Both the position numbers and the translations under genes were made by a program. The notes beneath the pieces were generated by a model. It had not been told where the DNA came from. It ran no database searches and saw nothing but the letters and a program-made list of their open reading frames with translations. This document shows positions 52,681 through 61,260 of a stretch of 64,000 bases of DNA, in pieces (the first letter of the stretch is position 1; each line of letters begins with the position of its first letter). The stretch comes from Natrinema mahii (lineage in GTDB: Archaea > Halobacteriota > Halobacteria > Halobacteriales > Natrialbaceae). Location: contig JHUT02000004.1 of assembly GCA_000690595.2 (NCBI GenBank), positions 141,378 through 205,377 on the forward strand, written 5' to 3'.

Positions 52681-52685
52681 GACGG

Positions 52686-52742
52686 GTTGCTGTCCCGCTG
52701 TCCCGGCGGGACCGCAGGGCGGTCGGCGGTCCCACCGGCAAC
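52686..52742 (+). repeat. Dispersed hairpin repeat, copy after the GNAT gene
   Basis: 57 bp: GTTGCTGTCCC, GCTGTCCCGG and then CGGGACCGC/GCGGTCCCACCGG around AGGGCGGTCG. Matches the copy at 29483-29538 over almost its full length, with the same orientation and distance relative to the preceding stop codon. Confidence 0.8.
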
Positions 52743-52822
52743 GGCTTACAGGAGACGGACGACCGGAGCCCGTCGCCTGCCCGGTCCAGCTTTATCCGAC
52801 GGACCGTGGTAGCCACCGCCGC

Positions 52823-53191
52823 ATGGCGCTCCAACGGCTGCTCAGCGGTGATCCGTCGAAGAGTTCGAAGGTCTATCTGGCGATCGGTGCGCTCTCGCTG
52901 GTGAAAGCGATCGCGGTCCGCAACGACCGGGAGCGGTTCCGACGCGAGCTGCGCGACGCCGGCCTGTTCCTCGGCGTCGGGCTGGCACTGCGCCGGTTCG
53001 GCAAGATGCGGGCCCAGAAGCGACGGGAGCTCGAGGCACAGGTACCCGACTGGGCGATCGAGCTGGCGACCTCCGAGCCGGCGAAACGGGGCGTTCGAAA
53101 CGTCGCGAAACGGCGGCTCGGGCGCGCATCGGAACCGCGAGCGGAACCGAGCCTGAAGGATCGAGCTCAGCGCGTCCTCTCGATCCGCTGA
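52823..53191 (+). CDS. Small basic helical protein
   Basis: A 122-residue protein MALQRLLSGDPSKSSKVYLA with a weak hydrophobic stretch (YLAIGALSLVKAIAV and AGLFLGVGLALRRFG) and many arginines and lysines, unlike the acidic norm of this genome. It could associate with the membrane or with nucleic acid. No family is recognised. It is convergent with tnaA with a 41-base gap. Confidence 0.6.
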   Translation: MALQRLLSGDPSKSSKVYLAIGALSLVKAIAVRNDRERFRRELRDAGLFLGVGLALRRFGKMRAQKRRELEAQVPDWAIELATSEPAKRGVRNVAKRRLGRASEPRAEPSLKDRAQRVLSIR

Positions 53192-53232
53192 CTGCGCAGT
53201 GCAGCGACCGCCTCGAGCGATCGGTCGCGTTC

Positions 53233-54579
53233 TCACGACGGGTTCGGCTCGAGGCTGGCAGTGAAGTGACGCAACTCGCGGTTTTCGGGCTCGGCCGTGA
53301 TCTCGAGTCCGTCGACCGCTTCGCGCTTCTCGAGGACGGTCGCGGCGGTCTCGGCGACGTGTTCGAAGTGTTCCGCGTGGTACGTACGGCGCGGGACAGC
53401 GAGGCGGACCAGCTCCGGTCGGTCGGTGTCGGGGAACGCGAAACTCCCGAGTTCGACCCCGCGGACGCCGCCCTCGCGATACAGTTCACAGACCAGGGCC
53501 TGGCCCGGAAACTCGTCATCGGAGAGGTGGGGAAGCGCCGCGCCGGCGTCGAGGTAGACGGCGTGACCGCCGGGCGGCGTGTAGATCGGGACGCCCGCGT
53601 CCTCGAGCAGGTCCGCGAACGCGCGGACGCCGTCGAGGCGGTCGTCGACGTAGGCCTCCTCGACGGCCTCGCGGAGGCCGACAGCCATCGCGGCGAGGTC
53701 CCGTCCGGACATCCCGCCGTACGTGGGAAAGCCCTCGTAGAGGATCGCTCGCTGCTTGCACCGCTCGAAGAGTGCCTCGTCGTCGGTCGCGACGAAGCCG
53801 CCCGCGTTGGCGAGTCCGTCTTTCTTGCCGCTCATGACGATCGCGTCGGCGTAGCCGAGTTGCTCGCGGGCGATCTCGTCGATATCGGCGCCGGCGAACT
53901 CGTCCTCGCGGCGGCGGACGAAGCCGGCGTTCTCGGCGAACCGGCAGGCGTCGACGACGAACGTCGCGCCGATCTCGTCGGCGAACGCCCGCACCCGACG
54001 GGTGTTCTCGACGGAGACCGGCTGGCCCGCCGTCGAGTTGTTCGTGATCGTCAGAATCACCAGCGGCACGCGCTCGGCGCCCACCTCGTCGACGACCGAG
54101 CGGGCCCGCTCGAGCGAGAAGTTACCCTTGAACGGCTCGTCGGTCGCGAGGTCGTGGGCCCCCTCGACGGGGCAGTCGACCGGGTCGGCCCCCTGATTCG
54201 CGACGTGGGCCCGCGTCGTATCGAAATGCGTGTTGTTGAGCGCGACGTCGCCCTCCTCGAGAAGGGTGCCATAGAGGACGTTCTCCGCGCCGCGGCCCTG
54301 GTGGGTCGGGACGACGCGCTCGAAGCCCATCACGTCCCGAACGGCGGACTCGAGATCGGCGAAGCTCCGCGACCCCGCGTAGGACTCGTCGCCGCGCAAC
54401 AGGGCGGCCCACTGGGCGTCGCTCATCGCGCCGGTGCCGCTGTCGGTCAGGAGATCGACGAAGACGTCCTCGGCATCGAGAGCGAAGACGTTGTAGCCGG
54501 CCTCGGCGAGCGCTCGTTCGCGACGGTCTCGAGAGGGGAGCCGGATCCGTTCGACGACTTTCGACTTGTAGGCGACCAT
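53233..54579 (-). CDS. tnaA: Tryptophanase (beta-eliminating lyase)
   Basis: PLP enzyme of 448 residues that splits tryptophan into indole, pyruvate and ammonia. PLP-anchoring Lys is in DAIVMSGKKDGLANAGG. Other family motifs are FERVVPTHQGRGAENVLYG, NNTHFDTTRAHV, ITNNSTAGQPVS and VVDACRFAENA. Tyrosine phenol-lyase is the closest alternative. It matches the gene near oriC1 in Haloferax from memory. No leader peptide or permease is adjacent. Confidence 0.92.
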   Translation of the reverse strand: MVAYKSKVVERIRLPSRDRRERALAEAGYNVFALDAEDVFVDLLTDSGTGAMSDAQWAALLRGDESYAGSRSFADLESAVRDVMGFERVVPTHQGRGAENVLYGTLLEEGDVALNNTHFDTTRAHVANQGADPVDCPVEGAHDLATDEPFKGNFSLERARSVVDEVGAERVPLVILTITNNSTAGQPVSVENTRRVRAFADEIGATFVVDACRFAENAGFVRRREDEFAGADIDEIAREQLGYADAIVMSGKKDGLANAGGFVATDDEALFERCKQRAILYEGFPTYGGMSGRDLAAMAVGLREAVEEAYVDDRLDGVRAFADLLEDAGVPIYTPPGGHAVYLDAGAALPHLSDDEFPGQALVCELYREGGVRGVELGSFAFPDTDRPELVRLAVPRRTYHAEHFEHVAETAATVLEKREAVDGLEITAEPENRELRHFTASLEPNPS

Positions 54580-54732
54580 ACGGCAACGAGGGCGGCGCGC
54601 GTGTTCAGTCTAGTTGCGGCTCCGTGTCCATCGATGGCGCGAACCGTCCGTTGCAGGATGGATCGGCTCATCGACGGCCGAAACGGGCGGCCTGCGGTCG
54701 AACGCGGCTGCCGAACGCCTCGTCGACCGCGG

Positions 54733-55347
54733 TCAGCGGGCACCGGTGTCGCCGAACGCGTCGTTCCCGACCCGCGTCGGCGTCGGGTCGGGGCCGACGA
54801 GTTCCAGATCGGTCCCCGTCCGGACGGTGAGCGCGGACATCGAGTCGCCACCGGCCCCGCCCGCCTCGCCGGTCTCGGTCGTCTCGGCTCGCCGGCTCGA
54901 GGCCGTGGCACCGCCACTCGAGGGGGCGTCGGAGCCGTCGTCGGTATCGGCCGACGCGCCCTCGCTTGACCCCGTCGCCGTGACGGCGCTGAGTTCGGCC
55001 GCCGTCGCGTCGATCACGTCGCCGTCGTCACGGACGACAACGTCCGAATCACCGACGAACTCGAACTCGAGGGCAGCAGCTGGGTCGGCCTCGCCGTCGG
55101 CCGCGTCGCTCCGATCGGGCGGGTCCGGATCAGCCGACGCCGCCGCGTCCGCCGCCGTGACGGTCTGGAGGTCGGCGAAGAGTTCGGCTGCCGTCGTGTC
55201 GTCGACGGCGGCGTCGTCGGGAGTTGGGTCGTGAGCGCCGTCGCCGTCGAGGTCCGCCGGCGAGTCGACATCGAACTCGGCGAGGACCGCGTCTGGATCT
55301 GGCTCGACGTCGGGGAACACTTCCGTCGGGGTCGAATCCGGGCTCAT
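54733..55347 (-). CDS. Acidic low-complexity protein of unknown function
   Basis: A 204-residue protein, MSPDSTPTEVFPDVEPDPDA, extremely rich in Asp, Ala, Thr and Glu, with no hydrophobic segment. Short ordered-looking stretches are VLAEFDVDSPADL, TAAELFADLQTV and ALEFEFVGDSDVVVRDD. Mostly disordered by appearance. The conserved-looking N-terminus makes it a real gene, and the frame extends 42 codons upstream without coding character. Lies between tnaA and lysC on the same strand. Confidence 0.55.
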   Translation of the reverse strand: MSPDSTPTEVFPDVEPDPDAVLAEFDVDSPADLDGDGAHDPTPDDAAVDDTTAAELFADLQTVTAADAAASADPDPPDRSDAADGEADPAAALEFEFVGDSDVVVRDDGDVIDATAAELSAVTATGSSEGASADTDDGSDAPSSGGATASSRRAETTETGEAGGAGGDSMSALTVRTGTDLELVGPDPTPTRVGNDAFGDTGAR

Positions 55348-55503
55348 GGCCCACCCCATTCCGTGCCACCCCTTCGTTACGGCGTCGCTACTGTTGTTTC
55401 GGTAGCGATAGTCTCGTACTAAAACGCGTCTCGATCGAACGACAGTCACGAGCGGGAATCGATCGAGCGGCATCGGAACGGATTCGACGCCGGAAACCGG
55501 TGC

Positions 55504-56682
55504 CTAGAACAGGTCCTGAGTCAACTCGAGGGTCTGCTCCCGATCCTCCCAGTCGACGAACAGCGCGACGCTGGTCGCGCTGGTGATGATGTCGTTGAGT
55601 TGGATCCGTTCCTCCGCGAGCGGGTTGACGATCTCGCTGATGATGCCGGGCTGGTTGGGGAGTTCGCCGCCGGTGACGCGGACGACCGCGACCGGCGAAT
55701 CGACGGTGACACTCGAGAGTTCGTCACGGGCGATGACCTCCCGGTGGAGGATGTTCTCGGCGCGTTCGGCCTCTTCTTCGTCGATGTAGAAGGTGACGGT
55801 GTCCATCCCGCTGGCGACGGCGTCGATGTTGACGTCGCTTTCGGCCAGCGCCTCCGAGAGGTGATTGAAGATGCCGGGCTGGTTACGGATCGCCCGGCCG
55901 GCGACGGTGAGACAGGCGAGCGGCCGCTCGCGCAGGTCGACGAGGTTCCTGAACTCGCCCTCGATGCTCGTCCCGCCCGACAGCAAGTCGCCGTGTTGGT
56001 AGTGGACGACGCGGACATCTAGCTTGCCGCCCTTGTAGGAGAGCGCGGAGGGGGCGACGACCTCGGCCCCGCGAAAGGAGAGGTTCCGGAGTTCGTCAAC
56101 CGAGATTTCGCCGACGTTGCGGGCCCCTTCGACGACGTGGGGGTCGCCGGTCATGACGCCCTCGACGTCGGTCACGATGACGACCTCGTCGGCGTCCATG
56201 TACTTGCCCATCATCACGGCGGTGGTGTCGCTGCCGCCGCGACCCAGCGTCGTGATCGAGCCGTCCGGCCCCTCCGCGAGGAAGCCAGTGATGACCGGAA
56301 CCGTGCCGTCGAGGTCCGCGGCGACCTCCTGGGCGCGTTTCTGGGTCTCCTCGACGTTGACCTCGCCGTACTCGTCGGTGACGACGGGCCAGCGGTCGCT
56401 GCCGGGCTCTAGGAAGACGGCGTCGATGCCCCGGGAGGTGAGTGCGGCCTTGAGCATCCGAACCGACGTGCGCTCGCCCATGCTGACGATCTGGGCGCGG
56501 TCTTGCTCGTCGGTCTCGAAAGTGATCTCCTCGAGCAGTTCGTCGGTGGTCGACCCCATCGCGCTGGCGACGACGGCGATCTCGTGGCCGTCCTCGACGG
56601 CGGCGGCGATCGAATCCGCGGCGCGGTTGATCCGGTCGCCGCTGCCGAGACTCGTGCCGCCGAACTTGGCTACGACGCGCAT
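55504..56682 (-). CDS. lysC: Aspartate kinase
   Basis: Phosphorylates aspartate, the first step towards threonine, methionine and lysine. 392 residues: kinase domain start MRVVAKFGGTSLGSGDRINR, GRGGSDTTAVMMGKYMDADE and a substrate segment GERTSVRMLKAAL. Two C-terminal ACT domains (about 250-390) begin TVAGRAIRNQPGIFNHLSEA and RVTGGELPNQPGIISEIVNP, and allow feedback control. Matches the gene order near oriC1 in related archaea. Confidence 0.95.
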   Translation of the reverse strand: MRVVAKFGGTSLGSGDRINRAADSIAAAVEDGHEIAVVASAMGSTTDELLEEITFETDEQDRAQIVSMGERTSVRMLKAALTSRGIDAVFLEPGSDRWPVVTDEYGEVNVEETQKRAQEVAADLDGTVPVITGFLAEGPDGSITTLGRGGSDTTAVMMGKYMDADEVVIVTDVEGVMTGDPHVVEGARNVGEISVDELRNLSFRGAEVVAPSALSYKGGKLDVRVVHYQHGDLLSGGTSIEGEFRNLVDLRERPLACLTVAGRAIRNQPGIFNHLSEALAESDVNIDAVASGMDTVTFYIDEEEAERAENILHREVIARDELSSVTVDSPVAVVRVTGGELPNQPGIISEIVNPLAEERIQLNDIITSATSVALFVDWEDREQTLELTQDLF

Positions 56683-56883
56683 GCTGACACCTCGCTGACC
56701 GTATGCGTGACGGTGGTGTGACTCATACTCGGACCGTTACCAAGGCGTGCAGATAACTGTGTCCCATCGACCGTGTTTTTGCCCCGTTCGCTCGACCCGC
56801 GACGGCCCCGAAACTGACAGTATCGATACCAGTCAGGGGAGACACTCGCGACCGGGATTTATTGTCGTGCATAGCATTACCAC

Positions 56884-57327
56884 ATGCCGATGAACGTACG
56901 GGACGCTCTCGAGGCCGACGCCGACGCGCTCGCGTCGATCGCCGACTCCCCGACGGACGTGATGCGCAATCTCGTCCACGACCGGACGGTGCGCGTCGCG
57001 GAAGACGGGAGCCACGATCCCAACGCCGACGTCTCGGGATCGCAATACGACGGCTCCGATCCGGAGGACCTGCTCGGATTCATTAGTTTCGACGCGCGCG
57101 AAGACACCGTTCACGTCACCCAGCTCGACGGGACGGACGAGGCCTGCAAACGGCTGCTGGCCGAACCGGTCCGGTTCGCCGAACGCGAGTCGATGGCCGT
57201 CGAAGTGCTGGCCGCCCACGACGCCGACCCGATCGAAACCGCCGCCGAGGACCTCGGCTTCGAGCGCCGGGGCCGCGGCCCCCGATTCGACGGCTCCCCG
57301 ACGGTCCGGTTTCGACTCGAACCGTAG
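56884..57327 (+). CDS. GNAT-like protein, degenerate
   Basis: A 147-residue soluble acidic protein MPMNVRDALEADADALASIA. N-terminal segment resembles GNAT acetyltransferases, and the end PIETAAEDLGFERRGRGPRF matches their C-terminal strand, but no clear acetyl-CoA pyrophosphate loop (R/Q-x-x-G-x-G) is visible. It may have lost catalysis or bind another ligand. It is convergent with the PolD small-subunit gene. Confidence 0.65.
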   Translation: MPMNVRDALEADADALASIADSPTDVMRNLVHDRTVRVAEDGSHDPNADVSGSQYDGSDPEDLLGFISFDAREDTVHVTQLDGTDEACKRLLAEPVRFAERESMAVEVLAAHDADPIETAAEDLGFERRGRGPRFDGSPTVRFRLEP

Positions 57328-57398
57328 CGAAACAGGCGGTTGTCTGGCCTCGAGCCGAAGAAGACAAACCAGTGTCCGTGCCGCAAGCAACGAGCGAA

Positions 57399-57482
57399 CG
57401 GAGGGAGGAGGCTTTTCATCGAAGTTTTCCCGAGGGCGCGACGGAGTCGCGCCCGTGGTTCGAAAGGCGCTCCGCGCCTTTC
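57399..57482. terminator. Dispersed 3'-end hairpin element, copy at the PolD gene
   Basis: Shared decamer GGAGGGAGGA (57400-57409) and CTTTTCATCGAAGTTTTCC lead into hairpin GGGCGCGAC/GTCGCGCCC (57434-57454) and then GAAAGGCGC/GCGCCTTTC (57462-57482). It lies in the 207-base gap between convergent genes, about 50 bases from the PolD small-subunit stop. Same decamer and CTTTT-ATC order as at 22639. Confidence 0.55.
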
Positions 57483-57534
57483 GTCATCACGGCAGACGCT
57501 ACGCGTCTTCCGAACGACAGAGGAAAAGCTCGGT

Positions 57535-59103
57535 TCAGCTGAACTTTTGGACGGTCACGTCGAGCGTATCTAGATCGACGATCGGCGCGAAGCCGGCGTC
57601 AGGGTCGATGTTGACGCTCTTCTGGAAGTCCGTCTGGGCCTGCCAGCAGCCGGAGTTGATCGCCAGCACGTCGTGGTACTTGCCGAAGCCGAGTTTGTGG
57701 ACGTGACCGGTGTGGAAGATATCCGGCACCTCGTCGATGACGAGATAGTCTTCCTCCTCGGGGGCGAGGCGGGTGTGGCCGCCGAACTGCGGCGCGACGT
57801 GGCGCTTCTTGAGGAGGTGATACATCGCCTTGTGGGGGTCGTCGTAGCTGGCTTTGTCCTCGGGCAGTTCAGCGATGACCTCGTCCAGACTGACGCCGTG
57901 GTACATCAGGACGGAGACGCCCTCGAGAGTCACCATCGAGGGGTTGCTCACGATCCGGGGGTCGTGGGCGGACATGATCTCGCGCAGTTCCTCGTCGAAG
58001 CCGGGCTGGGGTTCGGCCAGTCGAACCGCGTCGTGGTTGCCCGGGATCATGACGATCTCGATGTCACCGGGGATCTTCTTGAGATGTTCGCTGAAGGCCT
58101 CGTACTGTTCGTAGATGTCGACGATGTCGAGTTCCTCGTCCTGGTCGGGGTAGACGCCGACGCCCTCGACCATGTCGCCGGCCAGCAGCAGGTACTCGAC
58201 GCGTTCCGCGTCCGCGGTGTGAAGCCAGTCCGCGAAGGCGTTCCAGGCGTCGGCCATGAACTCCTGGCTGCCGACGTGGACGTCGCTGATCAGCGCCGCC
58301 TGGACGTGACGGTCTGCCGTCGACGGCTCGTGGGTCCGGGGAACGTCGGGGAAATGCAGCGAGTCGACGAAGGCGATCCCCGAGTCGTCCGCCAAGGTCC
58401 CTTCCATCGCCAGCACCTCGTCACAGAGCAGTTCGTCGACCAGGTCGACGTACTCCCGATCTTTCATCACCAGCCACGGGAAGGTCCCCGTGGCATCCTC
58501 GAGTTCGATCAGCCAGTGGCCGCTGGCGGTCGATCTGATGTCGTTGACCAGCCCGACCATCGCGACCTCGCTGCCGCCGGGCATGTCCTGAATGGCGGTC
58601 GCCGGCCGGTGGTTGACTCGTCCCTTGAGCTTGCCGCCCAGCCGGTCGAGCCGGTCGCGAAAGACCGAGACGAAGTCCGCGTACTCGCCCGTCCCGGTAC
58701 TCTGGCCGGTCATGTCGCCGACGATCTCGAGGGAGCGTTTCGCGGGATCGACGGAGCGGTCTGCGGGCGAGGACCCCTCCGTTTCAACTGGAGCGGCCCC
58801 GGAGGTATCATCGCCCGGGGTCGGGTCGGTTCCAGTCGAAACGGAGGGGGTCGGTTCGCCGTCGGGAACAGCGGTCGGCTCGGCGCGAGCGGCATCGGCG
58901 GCGTCCGTCGGGAGCGCCGCCTCGACGTGTTCGGTCCGGACGACTAAGGCGTCCTCGGGGACCGCCTCGAGGACGCGTTCGAGGGCCGCACCGGGATCCG
59001 AGGTCCCGGCAAGCCGCGTCACGGCCTCGCGTTCGGCGTTGTAGCCGCGGCTCGTGAGTTCGCCGACGATCCGCGCGGGGGCCTCGAGTGGCACACCCGT
59101 CAC
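57535..59103 (-). CDS. polB: DNA polymerase D (polymerase II) small subunit
   Basis: 522-residue DP1 subunit of the archaeal replicative PolD, with a calcineurin-like 3'-5' exonuclease domain. Metal motifs are LISDVHVGSQEF, LLAGDMVEG, MIPGNHDAVR, MYHGVS and HTGHVHKLGFG in the C-terminal half. An OB-fold region lies around 175-260, and an N-terminal helical domain (1-65) is joined by an acidic linker (about 70-125) that contains two ORB-like DNA motifs. Adjacent to the signal peptidases and orc1, the conserved origin neighbourhood. The symbol polB is used for this subunit in several annotations (also polD1). Confidence 0.94.
   Translation of the reverse strand: MTGVPLEAPARIVGELTSRGYNAEREAVTRLAGTSDPGAALERVLEAVPEDALVVRTEHVEAALPTDAADAARAEPTAVPDGEPTPSVSTGTDPTPGDDTSGAAPVETEGSSPADRSVDPAKRSLEIVGDMTGQSTGTGEYADFVSVFRDRLDRLGGKLKGRVNHRPATAIQDMPGGSEVAMVGLVNDIRSTASGHWLIELEDATGTFPWLVMKDREYVDLVDELLCDEVLAMEGTLADDSGIAFVDSLHFPDVPRTHEPSTADRHVQAALISDVHVGSQEFMADAWNAFADWLHTADAERVEYLLLAGDMVEGVGVYPDQDEELDIVDIYEQYEAFSEHLKKIPGDIEIVMIPGNHDAVRLAEPQPGFDEELREIMSAHDPRIVSNPSMVTLEGVSVLMYHGVSLDEVIAELPEDKASYDDPHKAMYHLLKKRHVAPQFGGHTRLAPEEEDYLVIDEVPDIFHTGHVHKLGFGKYHDVLAINSGCWQAQTDFQKSVNIDPDAGFAPIVDLDTLDVTVQKFS
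58773..58793 (+). promoter_or_regulatory. ORB-like sequence inside the PolD small-subunit linker, copy 1
   Basis: ACCCCTCCGTTTCAACTGGA plus G matches the layout of the origin ORBs (C-string, then GTTTC, two bases, CTGGA). It lies in the codons of the variable acidic linker, 4-5 kb from oriC. A facing copy lies 35 bases to the right. Confidence 0.4.
58829..58851 (-). promoter_or_regulatory. ORB-like sequence inside the PolD small-subunit linker, copy 2
   Basis: GTTCCAGTCGAAACGGAGGG followed by GGT is the same motif in the opposite orientation (TTCCAGTCGAAAC, then a G-string). The inverted pair mirrors the arrangement of ORBs around the unwinding region of the origin. Confidence 0.45.
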
Positions 59104-59205
59104 ATTCGCGAGCGGAACAAAAAGGATAGCGAATCCCGGGCCCAGCGGTCGGCCGACCGGCCGCCGCCGGAAGGTTCATGCGCGACTCGACGCAACTGCT
59201 CGTCA

Positions 59206-60081
59206 ATGGACGGGCCCGACGCCGGCGAGAGCGACCGCGACCGAGCGGGGCCACCCGACGATCCGCCGACCGCTGACGGACCAGATTCGGCGGCCGACCG
59301 GGACGGGGCCGACGACCGGCTCGCGTCTCGACCACGACCGGGCGACGGCGTCACGATCGACGACGGGATCGTCCGCTGGTTCCTCGAGGCCGACGACCGA
59401 GCGGCGGCCGTCGGTCGGGACGTCGCGACGAGCCTCGCGATCGTCGCCGTCGTCGGCCTCCTGTTGTTCGCCCTCGCCGGCACCTGGCCGCCGCTGGTCG
59501 CCGTCGAGAGCGGCAGCATGGAACCCCACCTCGAGCGAGGGGACCTCGTGGTCGTCGTCGACGAGGGGCGGTTCGCCGGCGACGGTGCCGTCGGCGGAAC
59601 GGGTATCGTTACGCGCGAGCGCGGACTGGAGACGGGCCACGAGACGCTCGGCGATGCGGGCGATGTCGTCGTGTTCAGACCGAACGGCGACCCGCGCCAG
59701 ACCCCGACGATCCACCGGGTCGCGTTTCGGGTCGAGAAGGGAGAGCGCTGGGTCGAGACGACGGCCGACCCGGCGTTCGTCAACGGCGCGACCTGCACCG
59801 AGATTCCGTCGTGTCCGGCCCCCCACGACGGGTTCGTCACGAAAGGCGACGCCAACCCCGCGTACGACCAGATACCGCGGTCGGGCGCCGACACGACCGT
59901 CGTCAAACCGGAGTGGGTCCAGAGCAAGGCGATGGTCCGGCTCCCGTGGCTCGGCGAGATCCGGCTGGCAGTCGATTCGGTCCGGTCGCTGCTGGGCCTA
60001 GGTCCGGCGGCGGTCGCGGTCGTCGCGGGACTGGTCGCACTCGCGCTGTTCGTCACGGCCGCCGACGGCCGCGATCCGTAG
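59206..60081 (+). CDS. Signal peptidase I, archaeal Sec11 type (first of two)
   Basis: Membrane peptidase of 291 residues that removes Sec signal peptides. After a 50-residue acidic, disordered N-terminus, one membrane span (about 75-93) leads to the catalytic serine motif ESGSMEP (Ser104), then the histidine motif PTIHRVAF and the aspartate motif TKGDANPAYD: the Ser-His-Asp set of ER/archaeal S26B enzymes. A second span lies at the C-terminus. A paralogue follows 108 bases later in tandem. Confidence 0.9.
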   Translation: MDGPDAGESDRDRAGPPDDPPTADGPDSAADRDGADDRLASRPRPGDGVTIDDGIVRWFLEADDRAAAVGRDVATSLAIVAVVGLLLFALAGTWPPLVAVESGSMEPHLERGDLVVVVDEGRFAGDGAVGGTGIVTRERGLETGHETLGDAGDVVVFRPNGDPRQTPTIHRVAFRVEKGERWVETTADPAFVNGATCTEIPSCPAPHDGFVTKGDANPAYDQIPRSGADTTVVKPEWVQSKAMVRLPWLGEIRLAVDSVRSLLGLGPAAVAVVAGLVALALFVTAADGRDP

Positions 60082-60189
60082 CGATTCTCCGCGCGTGGAC
60101 GCTCCGCGCAGGTGGCCGCGATGCGTCGGGGCGGGTGGCAATTCCGACGAACAGAAAGTTGATTGTCGGCCCCGGCAAAACGGGGGACG

Positions 60190-61173
60190 ATGAGCGGTTC
60201 TAGCTCCGGGGATCCCCCCGGCGATTCCGGCGGCGACGATCGCGAGCGGTCGGCGGCGAACCCCGGCCGCGACCCGTCGGCCGGCGACGCCGAGAGCTCG
60301 CAGCCGCGAGGCGACCGCGGACGCGCCGATGCCGACGGCGGCGTCACGATCGAAGACGACGGCGTCGTCCGCTGGTTCCTCGAGACCGACGACGAGAACG
60401 TCGTGTTGGTTCGGGACGTCGCGAGCAGCGTCGCGCTCGTCGCCGTCGTCGGCCTCCTGTTGTTCGCGGTCAGCGGACTCTGGCCGCCGCTGGTCGCCGT
60501 CGAGAGTCCGAGCATGGAGCCGAACATGCATAGGGGCGATCTGATCTTCATCGTCGATGACGGACGGTTCGTCGGCGACGGAAGCGTCGGCGACACCGGC
60601 ATCGTCACGATGCAACGCGGTGAGGAGAGTGGCTACTCGGAGTTCGGTAACCCCGGCGACGTGATCGTCTTCCGACCGAACGGGGAGACGGCGACGACGC
60701 CGATCATCCACCGCGCCCATTTCTGGGTCGAGGACGACGAACGGTGGGTGGAAACGAAGGCCAGCGAGGAGTTCGTCGGCGACGCGACCTGCGAAGAGAT
60801 CGTGTCCTGTCCGGCTCCCTATGCCGGGTTCATCACGAAAGGCGACAACAACCCCAGCTACGATCAACTGCCGGGATCGGGTGCCAGAACGAACGTCGTC
60901 AAACCCGAGTGGGTGACCGGCAAGGCCATGTACCGAATCCCGTGGCTCGGCCACGTTCGACTGACCGTCGACAGCCTCCTAGGCGGGATGATCGCTCCCA
61001 CCCCGACAGCCGGCGCGCCGCTGCAGGGCCCGGCCGATCCCGTGACGACCGCATCGGCTGCCGGTCCCGGAGCGCCGGGGCCAAGTGTCGGTGGGGGCGT
61101 CGCCGGCGCGGCCGGTCTCGTCGGGCTCGCCGCCGGCGGGGCGGTTCTCGCTGCCGGTCGCTACCGGTCCTGA
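60190..61173 (+). CDS. Signal peptidase I, archaeal Sec11 type (second of two)
   Basis: 327-residue paralogue of the preceding gene: ESPSMEP with Ser108, TPIIHRAHF and TKGDNNPSYD are the catalytic motifs, and the membrane span is at about 78-96. Acidic N-terminal 50 residues. The C-terminus has an extra Ala/Gly/Pro-rich linker and one more hydrophobic segment (GGGVAGAAGLVGLAAGGAVL). Tandem duplication is evident from the shared stretch GVTIEDDGVVRWFLE. The start MSGSSSGDPPGDSGGDDRER at 60190 is chosen over one nine codons upstream. Confidence 0.9.
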   Translation: MSGSSSGDPPGDSGGDDRERSAANPGRDPSAGDAESSQPRGDRGRADADGGVTIEDDGVVRWFLETDDENVVLVRDVASSVALVAVVGLLLFAVSGLWPPLVAVESPSMEPNMHRGDLIFIVDDGRFVGDGSVGDTGIVTMQRGEESGYSEFGNPGDVIVFRPNGETATTPIIHRAHFWVEDDERWVETKASEEFVGDATCEEIVSCPAPYAGFITKGDNNPSYDQLPGSGARTNVVKPEWVTGKAMYRIPWLGHVRLTVDSLLGGMIAPTPTAGAPLQGPADPVTTASAAGPGAPGPSVGGGVAGAAGLVGLAAGGAVLAAGRYRS

Positions 61174-61260
61174 CTCGCAGTCCCGTTCTTGGAGCGTCAC
61201 CTGCCGGTACTGGCAGCGAAACGAATCGGCGAGACAAAGACCAGCGGAGACCAGCGGAAC

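Noticed and set aside
49695..59103. Inteins in rfcS or the PolD small subunit
   Set aside because: Both proteins run through their motifs without a splicing-domain insertion.
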